A stretch of DNA of 64,000 nt from NCBI RefSeq assembly GCF_017498545.1, contig NZ_CP071793.1:6337001-6401000 (forward strand), read 5' to 3'. The position numbers and the translations under genes are program-made. The notes under the pieces were generated by a model. That model was not told the DNA's origin. It did not search any database and saw only the letters and a list, made by a program, of their open reading frames with translations. The stretch comes from Sulfidibacter corallicola. GTDB lineage: Bacteria; Acidobacteriota; Holophagae; Acanthopleuribacterales; Acanthopleuribacteraceae. This document shows, piece after piece, positions 24,616 through 33,361 of the stretch; within the stretch, counting starts at the first letter, position 1; the number at the start of each line of letters is the position of its first letter.

Positions 24616-25167
24616 TCAGCGGCCACCCGGCAGGATGTTGGTGAATTCGTATTCTTCGACGTAGAAACCGGCAGCGGCTTCGAAGTCGTTCTCGCCCCAC
24701 TGCTCGACGCTCACGAAGCTTTCCTCGTCGTCGCTCAGGAAGGTCCAGGAGATGAACTCCTGACCGGGCGCCTTGCCGTCTTCGTAGAACAGGCCGCTAT
24801 CTTCCTCGTCCAGCGTGAATTCCTTGTTCTGGTAATGGATTTTGCGCGGCGGTTCGTCGAATTGGCCGATGTGTTTGGCCAGGTTCTCTTCGATACTGGA
24901 CATGCGGATCTTTTTGGCGAAGGACCATTCCACTTCGTCGTCCTCGTAGCGCTCGAGGAAGACCAGCGCCCCTTCCGCACGCAGACACCATTCTTCGGCT
25001 TCGTCGTTTCGGCCGTATTCGTAGACGTTGTAGCCCACGACTTCCCAGGTCTTCATGTTGTAGTCGACCAAAAACCCGACTTTCATTTTCGAGAGGGTCA
25101 GATCGTGGAGCGGGTCGATTTGGGATTTGGGGTCCGGTTTCTTCTTGAACATGTCGAACAAGCCCAT
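24616..25167 (-). CDS. DUF4178 protein, first gene of the pspA array
   Basis: A 183-residue, acidic, beta-rich protein. The pattern TWEVVGYNVYEYGRNDEAEE, WCLRAEGALVFLERYEDD and the closing VEEYEFTNILP is typical of DUF4178. These proteins accompany PspA, DUF350 and spermidine-synthase-like genes in many phyla; their biochemical role is unknown. GAGGAG lies 11 bases before the ATG. As the first gene of seven on the minus strand its upstream region should carry the operon promoter. Gaps inside the array range from 18 to about 180 bases, so internal promoters are possible. Confidence 0.88.
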   Translation of the reverse strand: MGLFDMFKKKPDPKSQIDPLHDLTLSKMKVGFLVDYNMKTWEVVGYNVYEYGRNDEAEEWCLRAEGALVFLERYEDDEVEWSFAKKIRMSSIEENLAKHIGQFDEPPRKIHYQNKEFTLDEEDSGLFYEDGKAPGQEFISWTFLSDDEESFVSVEQWGENDFEAAAGFYVEEYEFTNILPGGR

Positions 25168-25595
25168 GGTGTTCGTTTCTCCTCAACGTATTGCCGGCGC
25201 CTGGGGCCCTTCAGCGCCACCGTGGTGGCGAGGTGCGCCCGTGCGGCCGGCTCGGGTCTCGCTTCCGCGCTCGCGGGGAATAGGGAACCGTGGGCCGCGT
25301 GCCATGGCCATCGGGAATCACGATTGGAGCGAAGGGGAACGAAACCATACCTAGTCTATCTATTAGACGGCGGGAATCCAAAGCAAAAGGTGTCTTCGAA
25401 TCAAGGACTTTTGCGAACTCGCCCGCTGTCGTCCCGATCCGTGGCGCCTTCCGTCTCAATCGTAAGTGGCCCGTCGAGGATAAAGGAGTCGAACGATGTG
25501 CCTTTCGTCGTGCGGGCGACGGCACTTCGGCTCGGTCGGGTCGGCACCCATGCCGCCGACCGCGCCGAACCGGCCGTCGCGAAGAGTTGTTTGGC
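25168..25595. other. Intergenic region upstream of the pspA array
   Basis: 428 bases between the udp stop and the DUF4178 start. On the minus strand TTGGAT, a 17-base spacer and TAGACT near 25340-25380 form a weak sigma70-like pair. I looked for a sigma54 GG-N10-GC element, as used by proteobacterial psp operons, and did not find a convincing one. No gene was recognised. Confidence 0.4.
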
Positions 25596-26363
25596 TCAGT
25601 CTTCCTTCAACGAGGCGATGGCCACCTGGATCGTTTTCAAAACCGTCTCGCCGATGACCGCAGCGTCGGGGAATTCGGCCCGGGTGCGGTTGACCAGAAC
25701 GCCGCTGATACAGGCGCCACCCAGTCCGTAGGCCGATGTCTGGGTCAGCACGGTACCGGCTTCCATTTCGTACGACAGCACGTTCAGGTTCTGCAGCTCT
25801 TCGATTTTGTTGGCGAGTTCGCGGTGGACGAAACCCTTGCGAAAGGAATCCTTGCGGCCCTGGCCCTGGTAGAAGGTGTCGGACGAGGCGGTCACGCCCA
25901 AGTGGTAGCGGGCGCCGATGCGTTCGGCCGCGGCGACCAGCCGGCGGACCATGTGGAAGTCGGCCACCGCCGGGTATTCCTGCGGTGCGATGTGGCGCGA
26001 TGCGCCGTCCATGCGGACGGCCGCGGTGGTGATCACCACGTCGCTGGCCTCGATGTGGGGCTGGATCGCACCGGTGGTGCCGATGCGCAGGAATCGCTTG
26101 ACGCCCAACAGGGCCAGCTCCTCGACCGCGATCGCCGCGGACGGGCCGCCGATACCGGTGGACATGACCAATACCGGGGTTTCACCCGAAAAACCCAGCA
26201 TGGATCGATACTCGCGGGTATTGGCCAAGTCGCGGGCGTTCTCCAGGTGCGTCGCGATTTTCGGGACGCGGCCCGGGTCTCCGGGGATCAGGGCGATTTC
26301 CGCACCTTCCAAATCCGAGCGATTCAATCCCAAATGAAATACGTCGTGATTTCCTTCAGACAA
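25596..26363 (-). CDS. udp: Uridine phosphorylase
   Basis: A 255-residue nucleoside phosphorylase that splits uridine into uracil and ribose-1-phosphate in pyrimidine salvage. It aligns along its whole length with E. coli Udp: DVFHLGLNRSDLEGA, IPGDPGRV (phosphate), STGIGGPSAAIAVEELALLG, RIGTTGAIQPHI, GVTASSDTFYQGQGR and YEMEAGTVL. The start is a TTG at 26363 with AAGGAGG five bases upstream, which gives an N-terminus (SEGNHDVFHLGL) matching the E. coli protein; the 45 upstream in-frame codons are not coding. It stands alone, divergent from a TauD-family gene. Confidence 0.96.
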   Translation of the reverse strand: MSEGNHDVFHLGLNRSDLEGAEIALIPGDPGRVPKIATHLENARDLANTREYRSMLGFSGETPVLVMSTGIGGPSAAIAVEELALLGVKRFLRIGTTGAIQPHIEASDVVITTAAVRMDGASRHIAPQEYPAVADFHMVRRLVAAAERIGARYHLGVTASSDTFYQGQGRKDSFRKGFVHRELANKIEELQNLNVLSYEMEAGTVLTQTSAYGLGGACISGVLVNRTRAEFPDAAVIGETVLKTIQVAIASLKED

Positions 26364-26691
26364 GCTGTCCTCCTTCGGCGTGGGTGCGGCGCCCGATTCG
26401 TACCATGGGGCCGCAAATCTTTTCGATGGCAGCCAGGCTTCAGGTGTCGGAAGTCGAAATGGTCGGTTCGGTGGGAACCCGCGGGGCGAAGAGGCCAAAT
26501 CGCTTCAATGTCTCGATGGCGGGAACTGCCAATTCTCGAAGGGGATCGGCGGGCACCTGAAATCCTGTTGCGCGAGGCCCAAAATGGGCTCAGGCCGAGC
26601 ATTGTAACCCGGATTTTCACTGAAGCGGGAATCATCCCGCAAAGTCTATGGTGCTGCGCTACAATGAGAACCCGTGTGCAAAGGAGCGGAC
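26364..26691. other. Divergent intergenic region between udp and the TauD-family gene
   Basis: 328 bases that hold the udp ribosome-binding site at the left and AAGGAG before the ATG of the oxygenase at the right. No clear promoter or small gene was recognised. Confidence 0.5.
26369..26375 (-). promoter_or_regulatory. Ribosome-binding site that fixes the udp TTG start
   Basis: AAGGAGG on the minus strand, five bases before the TTG at 26361-26363. No such site precedes the upstream in-frame start codons. Confidence 0.9.
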
Positions 26692-27711
26692 ATGATTGAG
26701 AAGTTCGAAAGTCCTGCCGCGTGGCGGGGGACCGCCCTTTTTAAGCGCCCCGATTGGGAATACCGCTTGAGCGTGGAAGAGCTCGCGGAAATCGAAAGGG
26801 CCTTGCGACGGATCAAACGCAGAGGTCTGTCGCTCACGAAAATAACGCGCGAAGATTTTGAATTGCCCAGGCTGGAGCCCGTTCTGGCTTCGGTTCAGGA
26901 AGGCCTGGAAAACGGTTCCGGCGCCGCCCGGATTCGCGGGATCACGCCGGGCCTGTTCGACGAGGACGATGTGCGCCTGATCTTCTGGGGATTGGCGCGT
27001 CACATCGGTACGCCGGTGTCGCAAAGTGCCAAGGGCGAACTGATGTTTTCGGTTCGCGACGAGGGCTTCGGCGAGCAGAGTGCCAAGACGCGGGGGCCCA
27101 ATACCAACAAACGCTTGAGGTTTCACACCGATCGTTGCGACGTGATCGGATTTCACTGCGTGCGTCAGGCCAAGATCGGTGGCGACAACCTGCTGGTCAG
27201 TTCCATCACGCTTCACAACGAAATCCTGGAGCGGCGCCCCGATTTGTTGATGGTTCTGTACAAACCGTTTTATTACAAGCGCCACAACGTGGATACCGGC
27301 AATCCGCTGCCCTATTTGAGGCAACCGGTTTTCGCCATTCACCAGGGGCACTTCATCGGCAATGTGTTGCGGGTGTTGATCGAGCGGGCCCACACCGTTC
27401 CCGGTGTGCCGCCCCTGACGCCGGTGCAGCGCGAGGCCCTGGACTTTTTGGACGAGGTGGCCGAGGAAACGGAGCTCCACGTGCGCTTCCGCCAGGAGCC
27501 CGGCGACATGCTGTTCATCAACAATTTCGTCGTGTTTCACCGGCGCGACGCTTTCGAGGATCACGGTGAACCCTCGTTGCGGCGACACCTGCTTCGCCTT
27601 TGGCTCTCGGTGCCCAACAGCCGCCCCCTGTCCGAATCGTTTCGCGCCAACTACCGCGAAATCGAAGCGGGCGCCATACGGGGCGGCATGCCCCCCATTG
27701 GACCCGATTGA
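26692..27711 (+). CDS. TauD/TfdA-family Fe(II)/2-oxoglutarate dioxygenase
   Basis: A 339-residue non-heme iron oxygenase. The facial triad is visible as HTD (RLRFHTDRCDVIGF) and a distal His in RRHLLRLWLS, whose Arg would bind the 2-oxoglutarate carboxylate. GDMLFINNFVVFHRRDAF is the typical strand before it. The ATG at 26692 follows AAGGAG by six bases. These enzymes hydroxylate small molecules such as taurine, amino acids or natural products; the substrate is not evident. It lies near, but on the opposite strand from, a tryptophan-degradation cluster, so a linked role is only a possibility. Confidence 0.88.
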   Translation: MIEKFESPAAWRGTALFKRPDWEYRLSVEELAEIERALRRIKRRGLSLTKITREDFELPRLEPVLASVQEGLENGSGAARIRGITPGLFDEDDVRLIFWGLARHIGTPVSQSAKGELMFSVRDEGFGEQSAKTRGPNTNKRLRFHTDRCDVIGFHCVRQAKIGGDNLLVSSITLHNEILERRPDLLMVLYKPFYYKRHNVDTGNPLPYLRQPVFAIHQGHFIGNVLRVLIERAHTVPGVPPLTPVQREALDFLDEVAEETELHVRFRQEPGDMLFINNFVVFHRRDAFEDHGEPSLRRHLLRLWLSVPNSRPLSESFRANYREIEAGAIRGGMPPIGPD

Positions 27712-27942
27712 ACCCGGTTCCTCCACGCCGCGAAGCCACTCCGCGCGAACCATCGCGTTTCGAGACCGTACATCTCCTAAGATTCCGACATCCAATCTCT
27801 TACTATGCGCAACAGTTGCGCTGCCCTCGAAATCATTGGTTTTCCGCAGATCAGGCGGTCGCTCGGCGCCATCGACCCACGCGAATCCACGTCACATCGA
27901 TTCGGGTCGCCCTGCGCGTCGGGTTTTTAGGAGGATTTTAGA

Positions 27943-29232
27943 ATGCGAACGCACCTTTCTTTTCTGGCAATTTCGTTGTGTTTCTGTCTCGGTGGGTCGC
28001 TTTTTGCGGCCGGGCCCGATTGGCCCCAGTGGCGCGGCCCGGACCGCACCGGCATCGCTCCCGCCAAAAACCTTTTGACCCAGTGGCCCAAGGACGGGCC
28101 GCCCTTGGTGTGGCGAAATCAGGGGCTCGGAAACGGGTACAGCTCGCTCGCGATCCATGGGGACGCGATCTTCACCATGGGCGATATCGGTGAAAAACAA
28201 TACGTGGTCGCCGCCAGCCGCAAGGACGGTTCGGTCCTTTGGAAGACCGAGGTGGGCAAGGCCTGGGTCGATCAGTACGGCGGCACCCGTTCGACCCCTA
28301 CCTACAACGACAACCACATCTACTCGATTTCCACCGAGGGCCTGTTGACCTGCCTCGCGGCCAAGACCGGCAAGGTGGTCTGGAAGAAGCATCTCAAGCG
28401 CGAGTTCGGCGGGTTCATGGCGGCCGGTAACGATTGGGAGTGGAAATTCTCCGAATCGCCGTTGGTCGACGGCGATCGCGTGGTGGTCACTCCGGGTTCG
28501 AAGGATGCCTTGATCGTGGCCCTGAACAAAAAGACCGGCGCCGAGATCTGGCGCACCAAGCAACCCGACATGGGTGAAAAAGGAGCCGATGGCGCCGCCT
28601 ACGCGTCGATCGTGATCGGCAACGCCCTCGGGATCAAGCAGTACGTGACCCTGACCGGGCGCGGTGCGGTGGGTATCGCGGCCGCCGACGGCAAGTTCCT
28701 GTGGGGCTACAACCGAATCGCCAACAAGGTCGCCAACATCCCCACACCGATCGTGGAGGGCAACCACGTCTTCGTGTCCACCGGTTACGGCACCGGGGCG
28801 GCACTGTTGGAAATCGTGCGCGAGGGTGACGGCACCGCGGCCAAGGAAGTCTACTTCCTGGAGGCCAACAAAATGCAGAACCACCACGGCGGCATGATCT
28901 ACCACAAAGGCCACATCTTCGCGGGCACGGCCCACAACAAGGGGTTTCCGATTTGCCTCGACATGAAGAGCGGCGACATCAAGTGGGGTCCCGTACGCAA
29001 CGAGGGCAAGGGTTCCGCCGCCCTGTCGATGGCCGACGGCCACCTGTATTTCCGCTATCAGAACGGCTTGATGGTTCTCGTCGAGGCCACCACCGACGAG
29101 TATCGGGAAAAAGGTTCCTTCATGATTCCGGAGGTCAAGAACTTCAGTTGGTCCCATCCCGTGATCGCCGGTGACAAACTGTACCTGCGCGAGCAGGACA
29201 AGCTCTACTGTTATGACTTGAAACGAAAGTGA
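27943..29232 (+). CDS. Secreted PQQ-like beta-propeller protein
   Basis: A 429-residue protein with signal sequence (FLAISLCFCLGGSLFA) followed by DWPQWRGPDRTG, the canonical opening of this propeller family. Blades show DGSVLWKTEVG, KTGKVVWKKHL, KTGAEIWRTKQ and SGDIKWGPV, the repeated G-x-x-x-W strand pattern. GAGGATTTTAGA precedes the ATG. It is similar in length and layout to the protein at 11396-12679. Outer-membrane or periplasmic localisation is likely; no dehydrogenase catalytic site is evident. It is followed by a DUF2007 gene after 182 bases. Confidence 0.87.
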   Translation: MRTHLSFLAISLCFCLGGSLFAAGPDWPQWRGPDRTGIAPAKNLLTQWPKDGPPLVWRNQGLGNGYSSLAIHGDAIFTMGDIGEKQYVVAASRKDGSVLWKTEVGKAWVDQYGGTRSTPTYNDNHIYSISTEGLLTCLAAKTGKVVWKKHLKREFGGFMAAGNDWEWKFSESPLVDGDRVVVTPGSKDALIVALNKKTGAEIWRTKQPDMGEKGADGAAYASIVIGNALGIKQYVTLTGRGAVGIAAADGKFLWGYNRIANKVANIPTPIVEGNHVFVSTGYGTGAALLEIVREGDGTAAKEVYFLEANKMQNHHGGMIYHKGHIFAGTAHNKGFPICLDMKSGDIKWGPVRNEGKGSAALSMADGHLYFRYQNGLMVLVEATTDEYREKGSFMIPEVKNFSWSHPVIAGDKLYLREQDKLYCYDLKRK

Positions 29233-29414
29233 CGGTTCCACCACCGTGGCGGGTGGGGCCGGAAACGGTGCCGCCCGTGCGGTTTCGCCATCAATGTCCC
29301 TCCGGATCACCCGTTCTCGCCGGAATAGGTGAACGTGAATCGATGTCAAGTTCGGTGAGTTTTGGCCGACTTTATTATCAATTCACCGGACCACATCATT
29401 TTTTTGGAGGCGGT

Positions 29415-29756
29415 ATGCGACGTGTATTTGTGACCCAGGAATTTTCCGAGCTGCGTTACGTTCAATCGCTTCTCGGGGAGCAACACATCGACTTTGTGAC
29501 GAAAAACGAGCACCTGATGGGAACGGGCTCGGCCGCGGGTGAAGTGCCCCCGTTTTTTTGCCCCATGGAAATCTGGATCGCCGACGATCAAAAAGAGGAA
29601 GAAATCGCCGCGATGATCCAACGCAGTTTGAAAGCGCCGCGCCTGGTACAGGCGTCCTGGCGATGCCAGACCTGTGGCGAGGAAATGGAAGGGCAGTTTT
29701 CCGCCTGTTGGAAATGTGCCGCACCCGATCTCTCTTCGGCGATGCACGCGGATTGA
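29415..29756 (+). CDS. DUF2007-type protein with C-terminal zinc ribbon
   Basis: A 113-residue protein. The N-terminal 80 residues (RRVFVTQEFSELRYVQSLL, then HIDFVTKNEHL and a helix after IADDQ) fit the DUF2007 'putative signal-transducing' ferredoxin-like fold. A four-Cys zinc ribbon closes the protein: CQTCGEEMEGQFSACWKC. The start at 29415 is set by GGAGG four bases upstream; two upstream in-frame starts lack such a site. Similar N-terminal-DUF2007 plus zinc-ribbon proteins are common in several phyla but uncharacterised; a binding rather than catalytic role is likely. Confidence 0.78.
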   Translation: MRRVFVTQEFSELRYVQSLLGEQHIDFVTKNEHLMGTGSAAGEVPPFFCPMEIWIADDQKEEEIAAMIQRSLKAPRLVQASWRCQTCGEEMEGQFSACWKCAAPDLSSAMHAD

Positions 29757-29857
29757 GAGCGGCCGCCCGGTGTGAGCCGGTCGAATCGCATCGCCGGGTT
29801 CCCCGAAATGGGTCGCAAGGGCGGGCACCGCGGTGATGGGCGACACCCGCACCGGCT

Positions 29858-30277
29858 TCAGGCCACCGTGGCGATGACCTTGAATTCGACCGCGATGGGT
29901 GTGGGCAGCGCGCCCACTTCGACGGTGGTTCGGGTCGCCCCGATCGAGGCGAAGGTTTCGGCATAGACTTCGTTGAAGATCTTGAAATCGGCCTTCATGT
30001 TGGTCAGGAAGACCTGGATGTCGACGACCTCCTCGAGGCTGCTGCCCGAGGCTTCCAAGATGATGCGCACGTTCTCGATGACGGAACGGGTCTGTTCGGC
30101 CACGTCGTAGGCCGTGATATTGCCGGCCTCGTCGAGGGTGACACCGGGAATTTGTTTGGTACCGGGCTTCCGGGGACCCACCCCGGAAAGAAACAGGAGA
30201 TCGCCCACCCGTCGGGCGTGTGGATAGGCGCCCACCGGTTCGGGCGCCTTGTCGGTGTGGATGCGTTGGTCGGTCAT
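29858..30277 (-). CDS. RidA-family protein, 2-aminomuconate deaminase-like
   Basis: A 139-residue member of the RidA/YjgF family. The layout PVGAYPHARRVGDLLFLSGVG, YDVAEQTRSVIENVRIIL and a central insertion before GVTLDEAG, longer than in RidA proper, matches the 2-aminomuconate deaminase (AmnD/NbaF) subgroup. That enzyme releases ammonia from 2-aminomuconate to give 4-oxalocrotonate. Context supports it, since the upstream gene encodes an aldehyde dehydrogenase of the 2-aminomuconic-semialdehyde type. The ATG at 30277 has GGAGCGA just upstream. A general imine deaminase role cannot be excluded from sequence alone. Confidence 0.85.
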   Translation of the reverse strand: MTDQRIHTDKAPEPVGAYPHARRVGDLLFLSGVGPRKPGTKQIPGVTLDEAGNITAYDVAEQTRSVIENVRIILEASGSSLEEVVDIQVFLTNMKADFKIFNEVYAETFASIGATRTTVEVGALPTPIAVEFKVIATVA

Positions 30278-30399
30278 GTTCGTTCGCTCCATGCTGTGTG
30301 GAAATGGGTCGCGGTGGGCTCGGCGAGTCGACGGAAACTTCGATTTCCGCCGCGGCCGTTCACCCCACCGCGCTTGGTGATCGCGGCGTTGCCCGCCGC

Positions 30400-31851
30400 T
30401 TAGAACTGGATGCAGACGTTTTGCGATTCGGTGTAGAAATCGATCGAGTGTGCGCCGCCCTCGCGGCCGACCCCGCTGGCCTTCATGCCGCCGAACGGCG
30501 TACGCAGGTCGCGCAGCATCCAGGTGTTGACCCAGATGATGCCGGCGTCCATGGCGTGGGCCGTGCGGTGGGCACGCGACACGTCGCGGGTCCAGATCGT
30601 GGCGGAAAGTCCGTAGCGCGTTCCGTTGGCGAAGGCGATGACCTCCTCCTCCGAATCGAAGGGCGTGATGGTCACCACCGGTCCGAAGATCTCTTCCTGC
30701 ATGACCCGGCACGTGGGGGTGAGCCCCGTGACGATGGTGGGTCGCAGGTAGTAGCCGCCATCCAGGTGGGACGGCAGGTCGGGCCGCGTGCCGCCGCAGT
30801 GTACGGTGCCGCCCTCCTCGCGAGCCAGCGCGATGTAACCCCGAACTTTTTTCAGGTGCGCTTGGCTGATCAGGGCGCCCATGTTGGTCTCGGGTTGTGT
30901 GGGGTCACCCACCACCATGGCCTCGACCATCGGGGTGAAACGTTCCAGGAACCGCTCGTAGATCGGCCGTTCCACGAACAGCCGCGATCCACACAGGCAG
31001 ACTTCGCCCTGGTTGGTGAAGGCCGCGCGCAACGTGGTCGGCAGGCACTGGTCGAGATCGGCGTCGGCGTAGACGATGTAGGCGTTCTTGCCGCCCAGCT
31101 CCAGGCTGAGTTTCTTGAACCCGTCGGCCGAATCGCGAATGATGCGACGCGCCGTTTCCGTTCCGCCCGTGAAGGAGATCAGCGGGACTTCGGGATGGCC
31201 GACAAGCGCGGCGCCGGCCTTGGGGCCCGTACCGAAGACCAGGTTGCAGACACCTGGCGGAATGCCCGCTTCCTGCAGCACCTCGGCCAGCAGCCATGCG
31301 GTCATCGACGTCATTTCCGACGGTTTGGCGACACAGGTGTTGCCGGTGGCCAGGGCCGGTGCGATCTTCCAGGTCAGCAGATAGAGCGGCAGGTTCCAGG
31401 GCGAGATCAACCCGGCGACGCCGACTGGCTTGCGCACGGTGTAGTTGAGGGCTTTGCCGTCCATGTGGGTGGCCGATTCCTCGTGGTGGCGGATCGCACC
31501 CGCGAAGTAGCGGAAATTGGAAACCGCGCGGGGGATGTCTACCATTTTGGCGAGGGCCACCGGTTTCCCCTGGTCGCGCGACTCCGCTTTGGCGAAGGCC
31601 TCGAGTCGCGACTCCAGTAGGTCGGCCACGCGCTCCAGGAGTCGGGCCCGTTGCTCGACGGGTGTGGCCGACCAGGCGGGAAAGGCCCGCTGTGCGGCGG
31701 TGACGGCCGCCCCGATGTCGTGTGCGTCCGAATCCGGTACCTGGCCGTAGACCCGGCCCGTCGCCGGTTCGATGTTGTCCATGTAGTTGCCGTTGCACGG
31801 GGGTACCATGGCGCCATCGATGAAGTTTTGAATCTGAATGTGTTGACCCAT
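30400..31851 (-). CDS. 2-Aminomuconic-6-semialdehyde dehydrogenase-like ALDH
   Basis: A 483-residue NAD-dependent aldehyde dehydrogenase. Catalytic residues are Glu in LSLELGGKN and Cys in NQGEVCLCGSR; the cofactor strand is SFTGGTETARR. Segments such as SPWNLPLYLLTWKIAPALAT and AKPSEMTSMTAWLL resemble ALDH8A1/AmnC, which oxidises 2-aminomuconic semialdehyde to 2-aminomuconate. The ATG at 31851 follows AAGGA by six bases; the 78 upstream in-frame codons are not ALDH-like. It lies 122 bases upstream of the deaminase-like gene and downstream of tryptophan 2,3-dioxygenase, which fits the kynurenine/2-aminomuconate route. Betaine or hydroxymuconic aldehydes are alternative substrates. Confidence 0.9.
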   Translation of the reverse strand: MGQHIQIQNFIDGAMVPPCNGNYMDNIEPATGRVYGQVPDSDAHDIGAAVTAAQRAFPAWSATPVEQRARLLERVADLLESRLEAFAKAESRDQGKPVALAKMVDIPRAVSNFRYFAGAIRHHEESATHMDGKALNYTVRKPVGVAGLISPWNLPLYLLTWKIAPALATGNTCVAKPSEMTSMTAWLLAEVLQEAGIPPGVCNLVFGTGPKAGAALVGHPEVPLISFTGGTETARRIIRDSADGFKKLSLELGGKNAYIVYADADLDQCLPTTLRAAFTNQGEVCLCGSRLFVERPIYERFLERFTPMVEAMVVGDPTQPETNMGALISQAHLKKVRGYIALAREEGGTVHCGGTRPDLPSHLDGGYYLRPTIVTGLTPTCRVMQEEIFGPVVTITPFDSEEEVIAFANGTRYGLSATIWTRDVSRAHRTAHAMDAGIIWVNTWMLRDLRTPFGGMKASGVGREGGAHSIDFYTESQNVCIQF

Positions 31852-32149
31852 GTGAATTCCTTGTTCCCGGCGATGGGCGGCGTCGCTGTCCGCGCCCTCC
31901 CGTCGCCGTTCTGGGCCCACTCGGCGCCGATCGCGTCGGGCGGGCGTATTGTCGAACCGAAAGAGATCTTCCGCAGGAGGTGAACCGGAAAGGTAATTCT
32001 CCACCCCGGTCGGCGGTGACTGCGGATCTTCACCGCCGAGGTCACCGAGGTAACGGCGTGAAACCACGTTTGCCTCGAGATTCATTGGTTTGATACAGAC
32101 CTTGGCTCGCAGGACGGGATGAATGGACTGCCTTTGGGTTCGGCTTCGG

Positions 32150-33361
32150 CTAGTGGAGATGCGAAGCGATGTCTTCCATGAACCAGCGCATGGACCGCTT
32201 GACCGTCTCGTTGTCGTGATTGTTGAAGTCGAACCACAACATCAACCGATCCTCGGAGTGGAAGCGCCGCTGCATCTGGTCTCGAATCGAGGCCGGGCAA
32301 CCCACCAGGGCGTTGTCGACCGCCTGGCTGATACGCTCGGGGTCGATCGTGCCCTGGAGCGCTTTCCAGTAGTTTTCCAAGGCCTTGTTGGCGTGGGCCC
32401 GGGCGCGGCTGTCCCGCTCGGCATCGGAAATGCCCGGCGTGTTGTCCACGAACACCAGGACCGTGCGCGGCATGTAATTCCGTTTCCAGGGACCGCCGTC
32501 CGGGTGGAACGAGTTGATCATGCGTTGGTGGGTGGCTTCGATCTGGGCACTGGGCGTAATCGAGAGATTGAAGACGCCGCAGGGATAGAACTGGTTGGCG
32601 TAATCCTGGGTTTTGGCGTCGTGGGCGCCGATGGTCAACCACAACAGATCGAGCGGGGCCTCGAAGGGAATCACTCCCACTTTCTCGAAATCCCAAATCG
32701 GCGCCAGGGGAATGCGGGTCACGTGACTTCCATGGGCGTGGAGTACGGCCTCCCAATCTTCGTCGCTGCGGAAATCCTCCCGCTCCAAGAACTTGGGGGA
32801 GACATCCGCCGAAGAGAAGATGTCGCCGCGGACGAACCGCAGGAAGATTTCCAGCGCTTCCCGAAAGACCTTGCCCTTGACGGCCTTCCAGGCCACCCGC
32901 TCGACCGCGTCGCGCGGAAAGATGCCGTAGGGCGTGTTGGAGAAGGGAAAGCGACCGCTGGCGAAGCCGATTTGCAGCCGGCGCTTCTCTTCCGGGTCCA
33001 GGCCGTGGAGCAGGAGCGCGGTGCGCAGTGCCTCGGCTCGGGCGATGGGGCCGCCGTTGCACTGGATGTTGAGAATCGCCGAGCCCACCTCGATCTGGTT
33101 CGTCTGGGCGAATATCTTGTGTGCCATTTGGAAAATGTCGGTATTCAGGCCGATTTCGCCTTTGAAATCGGGAATCACCGGGTTCTTGTTCTCCTTTTGA
33201 ACCTGGCAGGAGAGATGGGTTTCGGCGATCCAGGCACAGCTATAACCCAATGCATCGGCCAGGCGAACCTGGTCGAAGAAGTTGAGCAGCATTTGGCGCT
33301 CGTTCGGGGTGTACCCGTCCACCTCGGTCTGACAGATGGAAAAAAAGACATCGTATTTCAT
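32150..33361 (-). CDS. LLM-class (luciferase-like) flavin-dependent oxidoreductase
   Basis: A 403-residue TIM-barrel flavin enzyme of the bacterial luciferase-like superfamily: FFDQVRLADALGYSCAWIAE then THLS, a strand with IEVGSAILNIQCNGGPIARA, and RRLQIGFASGRFPF. The protein is longer than typical 330-350-residue members, with an extended C-terminal part. The ATG overlaps the stop of the SDR gene (ATGA), so the two are translationally coupled and probably act in one route. LLM enzymes are FMN-dependent monooxygenases or F420-dependent dehydrogenases; which cofactor is used cannot be seen. Such an enzyme is not a standard member of the kynurenine pathway. Confidence 0.88.
   Translation of the reverse strand: MKYDVFFSICQTEVDGYTPNERQMLLNFFDQVRLADALGYSCAWIAETHLSCQVQKENKNPVIPDFKGEIGLNTDIFQMAHKIFAQTNQIEVGSAILNIQCNGGPIARAEALRTALLLHGLDPEEKRRLQIGFASGRFPFSNTPYGIFPRDAVERVAWKAVKGKVFREALEIFLRFVRGDIFSSADVSPKFLEREDFRSDEDWEAVLHAHGSHVTRIPLAPIWDFEKVGVIPFEAPLDLLWLTIGAHDAKTQDYANQFYPCGVFNLSITPSAQIEATHQRMINSFHPDGGPWKRNYMPRTVLVFVDNTPGISDAERDSRARAHANKALENYWKALQGTIDPERISQAVDNALVGCPASIRDQMQRRFHSEDRLMLWFDFNNHDNETVKRSMRWFMEDIASHLH

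Noticed and set aside
25168..25595. Sigma54 promoter for the pspA array
   Set aside because: Proteobacterial psp operons use sigma54, but no GG-N10-GC element with good flanks was found on the minus strand.
26692..27711. TauD-family gene as part of the tryptophan cluster
   Set aside because: It is on the opposite strand and separated by a propeller and a DUF2007 gene, so operon membership is not supported.
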